NCBI GenBank assembly: GCA_007129655.1
Contig: SKVC01000095.1
Coordinates: 1-21,047 of the forward strand
Direction: 5' to 3'
DNA: 21,047 nucleotides
Origin: Thermoplasmata archaeon
GTDB lineage: Archaea; Thermoplasmatota; Thermoplasmata; Halarchaeoplasmatales; Halarchaeoplasmataceae
Shown: piece by piece, positions 1 through 7,145 of the stretch
Position numbering within the stretch: position 1 is the stretch's first letter
Layout: every line of letters begins with the position of its first letter
The notes under the pieces: model-generated
Databases searched by the model: none
What the model saw: the letters and a program-made list of their open reading frames with translations, nothing else
What the model was told of the DNA's origin: nothing
Position numbers and translations under genes: made by a program

Positions 1-14
1 ATCTTTCGTATCAT
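1..14 (-). CDS. 5' end of a gene downstream of nrdR, cut by the window edge (possible ribonucleotide reductase)
   Basis: Only four codons are visible (Met-Ile-Arg-Lys), reading off the left edge. The ATG lies three bases after the nrdR stop and has a strong Shine-Dalgarno sequence, GGAAGGA, six bases upstream inside the end of nrdR, so a translated gene in the same operon is likely. Inference: many ribonucleotide reductases begin with an ATP-cone of the type Met-Ile-x-Lys followed by a Lys-Arg-Asp-Gly stretch, and NrdR is often encoded next to its target reductase. Four residues cannot prove identity; another gene is possible. Confidence 0.4.
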
Positions 15-17
15 TTT

Positions 18-473
18 TCATCCTTCCTTATTCAGTAATTTTTTTAACTCATCCTCGAAACATGTTATGTCTGCAAAGGAACGATAGACCGATGCAAATC
101 GTATGTAAGCCACCTGGTCTAATTCCTTGAGTTCCTTCATTATCATCTCACCGATGGCACTAGCTTCCACTTCGCGTCCGCCGGTCTCTCGCATCTCACG
201 TTCTATCTTGATAACCAGATCATCAATTTTCTCCATTGATACCGGACGTTTTTCGCATGCCTTTTGGATACCCTTTCTCACTTTTTCTCGGTCGAATAGT
301 TCACGTACGCCGTCTTTTTTGACCACATACAGCTCCGGCTTCTCGATTGATTCGTATGTAGTGAACCTTTCACCACATTCAAGGCACTCTCTGCGACGAC
401 GTATCGTGTCTTCCGAGGATTCTCGGGAGTCGGTCACCTTTGTACCGTCGTGTTTACAGAACGGACAAAGCAT
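18..473 (-). CDS. nrdR: NrdR transcriptional repressor of ribonucleotide reductase genes
   Basis: 151 residues, the usual NrdR length. The N-terminus carries a zinc ribbon with Cys3, Cys6, Cys30 and Cys33 (CPFC and CLECGERFTTYE motifs), followed by an ATP-cone domain at about residues 45-135 that senses ATP/dATP in this family. NrdR binds paired 16-bp boxes and represses ribonucleotide reductase genes when dATP is high. I start at the ATG at 473 rather than the in-frame GTG at 482, because AGGTGGTG lies just upstream of the ATG and the family begins at Met-x-Cys-Pro-Phe-Cys. NrdR is common in bacteria and patchy in archaea. Two NrdR-like boxes lie directly upstream, and a second gene follows in the same operon, so autoregulation together with a reductase is likely. 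Confidence 0.95.
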   Translation of the reverse strand: MLCPFCKHDGTKVTDSRESSEDTIRRRRECLECGERFTTYESIEKPELYVVKKDGVRELFDREKVRKGIQKACEKRPVSMEKIDDLVIKIEREMRETGGREVEASAIGEMIMKELKELDQVAYIRFASVYRSFADITCFEDELKKLLNKEG

Positions 474-486
474 GTGCACCACCTAA

Positions 487-502
487 CCACAACATATGGT
501 AT
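487..502. promoter_or_regulatory. Candidate NrdR box 1
   Basis: The 16-mer matches 12 of 16 positions of the known NrdR-box consensus ACACWATATATWGTGT, as counted by hand. It is 13/16 identical to the second box, and the box centres are 32 bp apart. It lies just upstream of the nrdR start codon, where bound repressor would block transcription initiation on the minus strand. Confidence 0.6.
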
Positions 503-518
503 TTATCCCATCTCATAA

Positions 519-534
519 ACACCACATATTGTAT
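519..534. promoter_or_regulatory. Candidate NrdR box 2
   Basis: This 16-mer matches 13 of 16 positions of the NrdR-box consensus and is a direct repeat of box 1 after a 16-bp linker. Paired boxes one to three helical turns apart, on one DNA face, are the known NrdR operator design. It could also touch the nadE promoter, whose TATA-like element begins about 5 bp away. Confidence 0.6.
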
Positions 535-538
535 ACTA

Positions 539-548
539 CTATATATGG
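539..548 (+). promoter_or_regulatory. Probable TATA box for nadE
   Basis: CTATATATGG lies about 33 bases before the ATG at 577, compatible with a very short leader. It follows the second NrdR box closely, so nadE could be affected by NrdR; this is inference. Confidence 0.4.
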
Positions 549-576
549 TTTTCCCAATTAACTCCCCATCTCGCTC

Positions 577-1434
577 ATGATATATACCGACCATAAATCT
601 AATATCCGTCAACATCTTCTTACTATCATGAGTCTATCTAGCGACGACATGGAGCTACAGTTAAAGATAATAAAGGAATTCATACGTGATAAGGTGGAAA
701 AGACCGGGGCCGAAGGAGTGGTACTGGGTCTCAGCGGAGGCCTGGATTCCGCCGTAGTTCTAAAATTGTGTTTGGAGGCCCTGTCTCCGGAACAGGTACA
801 TTGTCTGCTACTACCGGAAGAGGCCACACCAGACATAGATACCGAACATGCAAGGGAACTTGCCGAGGAATGGGAAGCCCCCTTCACCATAATCGACATC
901 GGCCCTGTGATCGATAATTTCCCCATCGAAAAGGAGTACAAACTACCACTGGCCAACCTCAAAGCAAGAGTTCGTATGTGTGTGGAATACTACTACGCCA
1001 ATCTGGAGAACAAACTCGTGGTAGGCACCAGCAATAAGAGCGAACTGCTCCTGGGATACACCACTAAATACGGTGACAGCGCTGCGGACTTTCTCCCCAT
1101 CGGCGATATATACAAGAGCGATCTCGGTGAACTCGCCGAGTATATCGGTGTTCCTTCTCATATCATAAAAAAAGTACCTCGAGCCGGCTTATGGAAAGGT
1201 CAAACCGACGAAAAAGAACTGGGATACTCATACGACGAACTCGATGCTGTGTTGAAGGGCATCGAAGTAAACGCATCGGGTCAGGAGATCGCCGAAAAAA
1301 CGGGTATGAAGCTATCCGAGGTAGAAGAAATAAAAAAGATGGTAGCCAAAGGTGCCCATAAACGGAAGTTCCCGACGATCTTAAAGCTAAGGAGCAGGAC
1401 CGTAGGCATCGATTGGCGGGAGTTTTCGTACTGA
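577..1434 (+). CDS. nadE: NH3-dependent NAD+ synthetase
   Basis: Catalyses the last step of NAD synthesis: ATP-dependent amidation of nicotinate adenine dinucleotide with ammonia. The PP-loop SGGLDS is at residues 53-58, followed by the family motifs GTSNKSELLLGY, KYGDSAADFLPIGD, and PRAGLWKGQTDE near the end. There is no N-terminal glutaminase domain, so it uses free ammonia as expected for the short form. At 285 residues it is slightly long. The first 17 residues are not part of the typical family N-terminus, and the ATG at 628 (268 residues) is an equally plausible start; neither has a Shine-Dalgarno sequence, as is usual for leaderless archaeal transcripts. The stop codon overlaps the start of the next gene (TGATG), so the two are translationally coupled. 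Confidence 0.93.
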   Translation: MIYTDHKSNIRQHLLTIMSLSSDDMELQLKIIKEFIRDKVEKTGAEGVVLGLSGGLDSAVVLKLCLEALSPEQVHCLLLPEEATPDIDTEHARELAEEWEAPFTIIDIGPVIDNFPIEKEYKLPLANLKARVRMCVEYYYANLENKLVVGTSNKSELLLGYTTKYGDSAADFLPIGDIYKSDLGELAEYIGVPSHIIKKVPRAGLWKGQTDEKELGYSYDELDAVLKGIEVNASGQEIAEKTGMKLSEVEEIKKMVAKGAHKRKFPTILKLRSRTVGIDWREFSY

Positions 1435-1961
1435 TGACCACCATACTTCTCACCGGGATGCCCGGATGTGGTAAGGAGGAATTTTTGAACGTGGCCGGCG
1501 TGGTGAATTTTGAAATAGTCCGTATGGGAGATGTGGTAAGACAGTACGCCGAAGAAACCGGGCTTTCCATGGAAGGCCACAGCATAGGCTCCTTCGCAAA
1601 CGATGAGAGGGAAAAACATCACCCAGCCATCTGGGCCCAGAGAACCATGCTTCGTATGGGATCCGGAGACACCGTCATAGACGGCGTCAGAAGTCTCGAA
1701 GAAGTCGGTTTTTTCAAACAGCACCTAGGCCCCGAACTTCGGATAGTCGCCGTCCATGCATCCCCTGAAACCAGATACAAAAGATTGGTAGATCGAGGAA
1801 GAGACGACGCACCGGTTACCGAAGAAGATTTTGCTAAAAGGGACGAGCGTGAACTAAACTGGGGCATCGGTAATGTGATCGCCAAGGCGGACGTGATGCT
1901 GGTCAACGAGGGAAGCTTAGAAGAATTCCACAAAGCTGCAAAATCATTTTTTGAGTACTAG
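1434..1961 (+). CDS. UPF0200 P-loop nucleotide-kinase-like protein
   Basis: 175 residues with similarity to the archaeal UPF0200 family, which resembles adenylate and dephospho-CoA kinases. The P-loop is at residues 8-14 (GMPGCGK). Further family-like stretches are RMGDVVR, VIDGVRSLEEV, AVHASPETRYKRL, RDERELNWGIG and VNEGSLEEF. The residue after the P-loop lysine is Glu15 instead of the usual Ser/Thr that coordinates magnesium, so catalysis may be altered or absent. An in-frame TTG at 1413 would extend the protein by seven residues, but the ATG at 1434 overlaps the nadE stop, has GGGAG about ten bases upstream and starts exactly at the first beta strand. Its substrate is unknown; the nadE partnership hints at nucleotide or cofactor metabolism (inference). 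Confidence 0.8.
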   Translation: MTTILLTGMPGCGKEEFLNVAGVVNFEIVRMGDVVRQYAEETGLSMEGHSIGSFANDEREKHHPAIWAQRTMLRMGSGDTVIDGVRSLEEVGFFKQHLGPELRIVAVHASPETRYKRLVDRGRDDAPVTEEDFAKRDERELNWGIGNVIAKADVMLVNEGSLEEFHKAAKSFFEY

Positions 1962-1975
1962 ATCGCAATAAGAAA

Positions 1976-1985
1976 CTTTATAAAT
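1976..1985 (+). promoter_or_regulatory. TATA box for the membrane protein gene at 2010
   Basis: CTTTATAAAT is centred about 30 bases before the ATG at 2010, and no Shine-Dalgarno sequence precedes that ATG. This is the standard geometry of a leaderless archaeal transcript. Confidence 0.6.
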
Positions 1986-2009
1986 CAATACCTTAACTAA
2001 CTCTCTGTA

Positions 2010-2690
2010 ATGGCCAAACGTAAGAAGCACGAAGAGGAAGAAGTAGAAGATTTTGAATTTCCGGAATTCGACCGGCGCGATTACATGAAAGGAGAGATCA
2101 ACAAAGGCAAATCCGTGATCGCCACCATGGCAGTCGCACCTCTTTTTTCCTACATATCGATGATCATTTTCGATCTTACCATGGAATGGACCCTGGGATT
2201 CGTGATGTTCATCCCTGGGTTATTTTTACTGGGACCCGTGCATAACTTTTTCGGTGTTGATGTAACCAAATTCGACAAGAAGGAATACTTCATGAACGGA
2301 GCCATGTTCTTCTTCACCTGGCTGACAATATGGGTGATCCTGATGAACCCACCCTTCAACGATTTTACCGATCCTACCGTTGAGCATTTCTCCGTAGAAG
2401 TGATGATAGAAGATGAATGGATACCCCTTAGTGAAGCTGATCTGGAAAATGGTGTTTCTTACAGAGTAAATTTAACAGCAAAGATAACCGATAATGTGGC
2501 GGTTCGTGAAGAGAGTATACGGATACAGATACAAGATGATATTTATCCGATGGAACAGGTCGAAGAACACCACTACAGCATACTACACGATTTTACGGCT
2601 AGAACAAATCCTTATACATTCATCATATCCATGGAGGATGTTAATGGTAATCGTAACGAAGTCGAGATTTCCCGGTTGATCGGTTCTTGA
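2010..2690 (+). CDS. Three-helix membrane protein with an extracellular Ig-like domain, function unknown
   Basis: 226 residues, not a family I recognise. A highly charged N-terminus (Lys/Arg/Glu, about 35 residues) is followed by three hydrophobic segments at about 36-57, 61-82 and 94-114. The remaining 110 residues are hydrophilic and beta-rich, with a segment resembling cadherin or Ig-like repeats (alternating hydrophobics, Ile-Thr-Asp-Asn-Val-Ala, and a closing Val-Asn-Gly-Asn-Arg-Asn turn). With an odd number of membrane passes, the basic N-terminus would be inside and the beta domain outside. It has its own promoter and stands between the nadE pair and cdc48. A surface or envelope role is inference. 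Confidence 0.75.
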   Translation: MAKRKKHEEEEVEDFEFPEFDRRDYMKGEINKGKSVIATMAVAPLFSYISMIIFDLTMEWTLGFVMFIPGLFLLGPVHNFFGVDVTKFDKKEYFMNGAMFFFTWLTIWVILMNPPFNDFTDPTVEHFSVEVMIEDEWIPLSEADLENGVSYRVNLTAKITDNVAVREESIRIQIQDDIYPMEQVEEHHYSILHDFTARTNPYTFIISMEDVNGNRNEVEISRLIGS

Positions 2691-2707
2691 AAACTTTTCC
2701 ACAAACA

Positions 2708-2715
2708 TTTATTAA
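2708..2715 (+). promoter_or_regulatory. Probable TATA box for cdc48
   Basis: TTTATTAA is centred about 34 bases before the cdc48 ATG, predicting a leader under ten bases. No Shine-Dalgarno sequence is present. Confidence 0.45.
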
Positions 2716-2745
2716 CGAACACAGCACTTACATTGGTCGAATCAG

Positions 2746-4950
2746 ATGTCTAAAAAGATTATTTTAACGGTAAAATCTGCACCCCAGGAAGATGTCGGTA
2801 GAAATCGTGCAAGACTAGGCCCCAAAACTAGACTAGCTTTGGGTTTAGATCTGGGTGATGCCGTAAAGATCAGTGGAGAAACAGATACATTAGCTGAAGT
2901 ATATAGACTTTCACCAGATGAAGAAGGGAAAGGGATAATTCGTATAGACGGTCTTGTAAGAAAGAATGCTAAAGTATCCGTAAACGATAAAGTAGAGGTA
3001 TATAAAGCAGTATTAAAGCCTGCCAAAAAGATAGTAATAGCCCCCCTAATAGAAGAAGGGAATTTTTTACGGTTCGGAGAATCAATAGATCATTATATAC
3101 GCAAACAACTCCTCAATAGACCGCTGATGGCCAACGATGCTATCGTCATACCCGGTATATCGTTGATGGGAGGTAATGTCCCGTTCAAGGTTATGTCTAC
3201 CGCACCGGCTGATCTACTAAGAGTGGTAGAAGATACGGAAGTCGTGGTAAAGGAAGAACCTGTTGATGAGATCGAAACTATCGGTTCCACAGCGGTAACC
3301 TACGAGGACGTAGGAGGTCTCGATGAAAGTATGAAGCGGGTCAGAGAGATGATAGAACTTCCTTTGAAACATCCTGATCTTTTCAAGAGACTTGGCATAG
3401 AACCGCCTAAAGGGGTTTTATTATATGGCCCTCCGGGTACCGGAAAGACATGGATAGCTAGGGCGGTTGCCAACGAATCCGGCGCAAGTTTTTATTCGGT
3501 ACAGGGACCGGAAATAATGTCAAAATACTACGGCCAGAGTGAAGGTAAATTAAGAGAAAAATTCGAAGAAGCAAAGGAAAATTCACCTTCAATTATCTTT
3601 ATCGATGAATTAGATTCCATCGCACCTAAACGGGACGACGTAAAAGGTGAAGTGGAACATAGGGTGGTGGCACAGTTATTGACCCTCATGGACGGTCTAA
3701 CACAACGAGGAGAAACCATCGTGATAGCCGCTACCAACCGGATCGATGCTATCGACCCTGCCCTACGTCGACCCGGACGATTCGACAGGGAGATAGAGAT
3801 AGGGCTGCCAGACAGGGGCGGGCGTAAGGACATATTACTCATACACACGAGAGGTATGCCATTATCTCAGGACGTGGACCTGGATGAATTCACTATGCTG
3901 ACCCACGGATTCGCCGGAGCGGATCTTGAGTCGCTTGCCAAGGAAGCAGCGATGCGAGCACTACGCAGATATATACCGGAATTCGACCTAGACGAACCCA
4001 TACCCCGGGGTGTACTGGAAAAGATGGAAGTAAGGCACGAAGATTTCTTCCAGGCACTCAGAGAGATAGAGCCAAGTAGTTTACGTGAGATTATGGTAGA
4101 GATACCGGAGGTTTCATGGGATGATGTTGGCGGTTTAAAAGAGGTCAAAGAAAGGCTTATCGATTCGGTGGAACGTCCTATAGCGGACCCGGAATCCTTC
4201 GAACGCATGGGGATTCCATCACCTAAAGGCATACTGCTGTATGGTCCCCCTGGAACCGGAAAGACATTGCTGGCCAAGGCCATCGCTAATGAATGCGACG
4301 CCAACTTTATTTCCGTCAAAGGCCCGGAATTACTGTCTAAATGGGTAGGAGAAAGTGAGAAAGCAGTACGTGAGATATTTAAAAAGGCAAAACAGGCGGC
4401 TCCTTCGATCATTTTCCTTGATGAGCTTGATGCCCTTGCACCGGAACGAGGATATGGAGACACTCCAGCACCAACAGACAGAGTGGTTAACCAGCTACTT
4501 ACGAGTTTAGATGGGATCGAATCGAACGCAGGAATAATCGTTTTAGCTGCTACGAATCGACCGGACCAAGTAGATACCGCACTTATCAGAGCCGGACGTT
4601 TCGATCAGCGGTTAGCCATACCGATTCCAGACAGGGAAGAAAGAAGAGAAATATTCGAGGTACATACAAGGAAGATGCCGATGTCTGGTGATGTAGATAT
4701 AGATAAGATCATGGATCACACCGAATCATACGTCGGTGCGGATATAGCCTCTCTGTGCATGGAAGCCGGTCTGCTAGCGATAAAAGGAGGAGACAACGAA
4801 GTATCCATGAAACACTTCAAAGACGCACTGGAAACATTATCCGCTTCCATCGACGACGAAACTATACGTATGTACGAGGAGATCGAAGAAGTGATGGATA
4901 AGACCTTCCGTAAGAAGAAAAGTTATAATGGGGTTGGCTTATACCGTTGA
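2746..4950 (+). CDS. cdc48: Cdc48/VAT-type AAA+ ATPase (unfoldase)
   Basis: 734 residues, the normal length for archaeal Cdc48/VAT. Residues 1 to about 180 form the N-domain (double-psi barrel plus second subdomain). Ring D1 has Walker A GPPGTGKT at 228-235, pore loop KYYG at 260-263 and Walker B ending at Asp287-Glu288. Ring D2 has Walker A at 500-507, pore loop KWVG at 532-535 and Walker B ending at Asp559-Glu560. The KYYG/KWVG pair is that of Thermoplasma VAT. The extreme C-terminus is Leu-Tyr-Arg, which fits the HbYX motif used to dock on the 20S proteasome. It extracts and unfolds protein substrates using ATP. The following PRC-barrel gene starts 29 bases downstream and is probably co-transcribed. 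Confidence 0.97.
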   Translation: MSKKIILTVKSAPQEDVGRNRARLGPKTRLALGLDLGDAVKISGETDTLAEVYRLSPDEEGKGIIRIDGLVRKNAKVSVNDKVEVYKAVLKPAKKIVIAPLIEEGNFLRFGESIDHYIRKQLLNRPLMANDAIVIPGISLMGGNVPFKVMSTAPADLLRVVEDTEVVVKEEPVDEIETIGSTAVTYEDVGGLDESMKRVREMIELPLKHPDLFKRLGIEPPKGVLLYGPPGTGKTWIARAVANESGASFYSVQGPEIMSKYYGQSEGKLREKFEEAKENSPSIIFIDELDSIAPKRDDVKGEVEHRVVAQLLTLMDGLTQRGETIVIAATNRIDAIDPALRRPGRFDREIEIGLPDRGGRKDILLIHTRGMPLSQDVDLDEFTMLTHGFAGADLESLAKEAAMRALRRYIPEFDLDEPIPRGVLEKMEVRHEDFFQALREIEPSSLREIMVEIPEVSWDDVGGLKEVKERLIDSVERPIADPESFERMGIPSPKGILLYGPPGTGKTLLAKAIANECDANFISVKGPELLSKWVGESEKAVREIFKKAKQAAPSIIFLDELDALAPERGYGDTPAPTDRVVNQLLTSLDGIESNAGIIVLAATNRPDQVDTALIRAGRFDQRLAIPIPDREERREIFEVHTRKMPMSGDVDIDKIMDHTESYVGADIASLCMEAGLLAIKGGDNEVSMKHFKDALETLSASIDDETIRMYEEIEEVMDKTFRKKKSYNGVGLYR

Positions 4951-4979
4951 TAAAGATCAATATATTGGAGGAAAACAAA

Positions 4980-5228
4980 ATGAAAATGTTTGTGACCGAG
5001 ATGCGTGGAAAAACCGTGATGACGAATGACGGACAGATACTCGGTATGATAGACAACTTTGTTGTCAATACCAAGTCAGGAGACATGATGCATGTCCTAG
5101 TATCACCGGCGGAAGAGATAGAGCCTAGATTATTCGATACTGATGCAGAGGGAAGGCTCGTACTGCCTTTCGAAGGCATGAAAGCCGTGAGAGATGTCGT
5201 CGTTATGGAAAATATCAGCATAGACTGA
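4980..5228 (+). CDS. PRC-barrel domain protein
   Basis: 82 residues forming one PRC-barrel: an N-terminal strand (FVTEMRGKTVMTNDGQILGMID), the conserved turn, and a C-terminal VVVMENISID strand. The start is the ATG at 4980, preceded by GGAGG at 4967-4971 with eight bases of spacing; an upstream in-frame TTG at 4947 overlapping cdc48 is rejected. Small archaeal PRC-barrel proteins bind protein partners; some of them (CdpB proteins in haloarchaea) act in FtsZ-based division through SepF. Because this genome carries ftsZ, such a role is possible but is inference only. Other members are proposed to act in RNA processing. Co-transcription with cdc48 is likely. Confidence 0.85.
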   Translation: MKMFVTEMRGKTVMTNDGQILGMIDNFVVNTKSGDMMHVLVSPAEEIEPRLFDTDAEGRLVLPFEGMKAVRDVVVMENISID

Positions 5229-5289
5229 ACCGCACTGAGCCCGATCAAAAGTAGCCCTACTGCTCCATTGTTTATCTTAAGGTATTTTC

Positions 5290-6075
5290 ATGTCCGCTAT
5301 AAAGGAAAAATTGCTGCAGTTGGGCATACGCCCTTCTCGAGGCCTCGGACAGCATTTTCTTATCGATAAACGTATAGCGGTAAGACAGGTTGAAGCTGCC
5401 GAGATAACAGAAGAAGACACCGTTCTAGAGATCGGTCCCGGCCTTGGGATCCTAACATCGGAGATAGTTGAACGAGCGGGAAAAACCATCGTCATCGAAA
5501 AAGATACTGTTTTATCGAACTATTTATCTCAAGAGTTCTCAGAAAGATTGGAGATCATCCGAGGAGACGTTCTGGATATAGAATTACCATCCTTCGACAA
5601 AGTCATATCAAATATACCCTTCAACATTTCATCTCCACTGACTTTCAAACTTCTGGAAGAGAATTTTGAATGTGGTGTGTTGATGTATCAGAAGGAATAC
5701 GCCCGGCGTATGACGGCGAAATCCGGTGAAAAAAATTACTCTAGACTATCCGTGATGACAAGTATCAAATCTAATATAACCAAGCTGTTCGACGTTTCTC
5801 GTAATAGCTTCTATCCGCCGCCTCGAGTGGATGCGACAGTCGTGAAAATAGAGCCTTCTGAGCCCGGTTTTGAGTTAGGACACCCCGACCTTTTTGCCCG
5901 GGTAGTAAGAGAACTATTCAACTATCGTAGAAAGAAAATAAAAAATGCCCTGGAATACGGTTTCAACATCAAGTTATCCCCGGATATTCCCTACGGAGAT
6001 AAACGTGTGGAAAAACTATCCCCCAAAGAAATATCTTCGCTGGTTGATCATATGGTCGATAAAGGATTATTCTGA
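5290..6075 (+). CDS. ksgA: 16S rRNA adenine dimethyltransferase (KsgA/Dim1)
   Basis: 261 residues. It starts with the family signature GQHFLIDKRIA, then the SAM-binding motif LEIGPGLGILT, the acidic binding turn (VIEKD), and the catalytic NIPFNISSP, a variant of the usual N-L-P-Y-N. The C-terminal part keeps SFYPPPRVDATVV and FNYRRKKIKNAL. The enzyme dimethylates two adjacent adenosines at the 3' end of 16S rRNA during small-subunit maturation. The start has AAGGT six bases upstream. The gene follows the PRC-barrel gene by 61 bases and lacks the rpl21e/rpoF neighbours common in other archaea. Its 3' end overlaps the convergent zinc-ribbon gene by nine bases. Confidence 0.96.
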   Translation: MSAIKEKLLQLGIRPSRGLGQHFLIDKRIAVRQVEAAEITEEDTVLEIGPGLGILTSEIVERAGKTIVIEKDTVLSNYLSQEFSERLEIIRGDVLDIELPSFDKVISNIPFNISSPLTFKLLEENFECGVLMYQKEYARRMTAKSGEKNYSRLSVMTSIKSNITKLFDVSRNSFYPPPRVDATVVKIEPSEPGFELGHPDLFARVVRELFNYRRKKIKNALEYGFNIKLSPDIPYGDKRVEKLSPKEISSLVDHMVDKGLF

Positions 6076-7047
6076 AAATTCTACACCACAAACTGGACAA
6101 AATTTGGAACTTTCGTCTATCTCCGATCCACATTCGGGACATTCGAACTCAGACTCGTCCAGTTCGGTGCCGCACTCCGAGCAAAAGTTCTGTTCCGGAG
6201 AAACTTCGACTCCGCACCCGGGACAGTTGACCGGAAATGAAAGTTTTTCACCACAAAGATTGCAAAATTTATCATCTTCTCTGACTGCATTGCTGCATTC
6301 GGGACATTTAAGGCCCTCTGTAGAGCTTTCTTTGATCGTTATCTCCCTTACCTCTTCAACCTTGGATACATTCTTTTTAGCTCCTATCTTCTGGGCTGAG
6401 AGCAATCCGGATTCAGACTCATCTATTGCTTTTTTGCTTTGAACTGCATATTTCAATGCATCGGTATAATCTTCGTTTCCGTAGCAGATCTCCGCCATGG
6501 ATAATAGTTTATTAGCTTCGGGGGTTCCTTTCTTTTCACATAATCCCCTAGCTATGTCTATCTCAAACTTAGATTCCAAGTAATTGTCGGGTAATCTTTC
6601 TACCTTTTCACGACTCTCTATTAGATCTTTTTTGATCTCTTTATCCTGGGCTAAATCGAGAGTGCTCAATTCTTCCTTCTTTTGTTTCTTGACGGGTGCA
6701 CTTGTTACTATCGGCGTACTCTTGACGCTGTTTAATTCCTCCCGAGCTTCTTCAGCTAGTCTCTTAGCCTTTTCTCGGTCACCGGCTTCTAAAGCCATCT
6801 CGGCACGTTTAGCTAATATTTCCGCACTGCGTACATCACTGCCTTTGTTTTTCTTGATATTAATTATGCTCTTTGTAGCGACTACAATATTGTGGGTTTG
6901 GTCTTTAGAGGATATCTCCATTTCCCGCCTGGATTTTCTTATCCTGTTGGGTTTAGAACGCTCAAGATAGGCCCAAACGATCCAAAGAGCCACGGCTGTT
7001 GATATCAGCAAACCTACTACCATCAAAGACATCGTTGTTGGATCCAT
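6067..7047 (-). CDS. Membrane-anchored triple zinc-ribbon protein
   Basis: 326 residues. One transmembrane helix at about 7-27 is followed by a strongly basic stretch, so the rest should be cytoplasmic. The middle (about 45-240) is charged and helical, with two TPR-like hairpins around residues 75-105 and 175-205. The C-terminus holds three tandem zinc ribbons with identical geometry, CxxC-10 residues-CxxC: Cys 248/251/262/265, 275/278/289/292 and 303/306/317/320. All 12 cysteines are intact. Such zinc-ribbon (double zinc ribbon/zinc-ribbon_2) arrays mediate protein or nucleic-acid contacts; the partner is unknown. A TATA-like GGTTATATC on the minus strand lies about 32 bases upstream of the ATG. 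The gene is monocistronic. Confidence 0.85.
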   Translation of the reverse strand: MDPTTMSLMVVGLLISTAVALWIVWAYLERSKPNRIRKSRREMEISSKDQTHNIVVATKSIINIKKNKGSDVRSAEILAKRAEMALEAGDREKAKRLAEEAREELNSVKSTPIVTSAPVKKQKKEELSTLDLAQDKEIKKDLIESREKVERLPDNYLESKFEIDIARGLCEKKGTPEANKLLSMAEICYGNEDYTDALKYAVQSKKAIDESESGLLSAQKIGAKKNVSKVEEVREITIKESSTEGLKCPECSNAVREDDKFCNLCGEKLSFPVNCPGCGVEVSPEQNFCSECGTELDESEFECPECGSEIDESSKFCPVCGVEFSE

Positions 7048-7074
7048 ATTACGTTTTAACTATTCATTTTGATT

Positions 7075-7083
7075 GATATAACC
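7075..7083 (-). promoter_or_regulatory. Probable TATA box for the zinc-ribbon gene
   Basis: GGTTATATC on the minus strand is about 32 bases from the ATG at 7047; no Shine-Dalgarno sequence is present, so the transcript probably has almost no leader. Confidence 0.45.
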
Positions 7084-7106
7084 TTTTCCCTTGGTCCTTC
7101 AAAAGC

Positions 7107-7115
7107 TTTTTATAC
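7107..7115 (+). promoter_or_regulatory. Promoter TATA box of the ribosomal operon
   Basis: TTTTTATAC is centred near 7112, predicting a transcription start near 7138. That would give the L7Ae message a structured leader of about 50 bases, unlike most other genes in this window, whose predicted leaders are very short. Confidence 0.5.
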
Positions 7116-7145
7116 TTAACCCATGTAGAGAGATACTCCGAACCG

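Noticed and set aside
127..486. 119-residue plus-strand frame across nrdR
   Set aside because: It is antisense to a clearly conserved NrdR with intact zinc and ATP-cone motifs; serine-rich shadow.
536..551. Third NrdR-like box over the nadE TATA box
   Set aside because: It matches 12 of 16 consensus positions, but mostly through the alternating TATATAT of the TATA box, and its spacing from the other boxes is not a helical multiple, so I keep it as a TATA box only.
3867..4463. 198-residue open frame on the minus strand inside cdc48
   Set aside because: It lies wholly antisense to conserved D1/D2 coding sequence, is rich in serine and arginine with no recognisable domain, and has no promoter. 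It is a shadow of cdc48.
5945..6442. 165-residue plus-strand frame between ksgA and the zinc-ribbon gene
   Set aside because: It covers the end of ksgA in another frame and runs antisense to the zinc ribbons; the repeated Pro/His/Ser pattern is the complement of the CxxC array.
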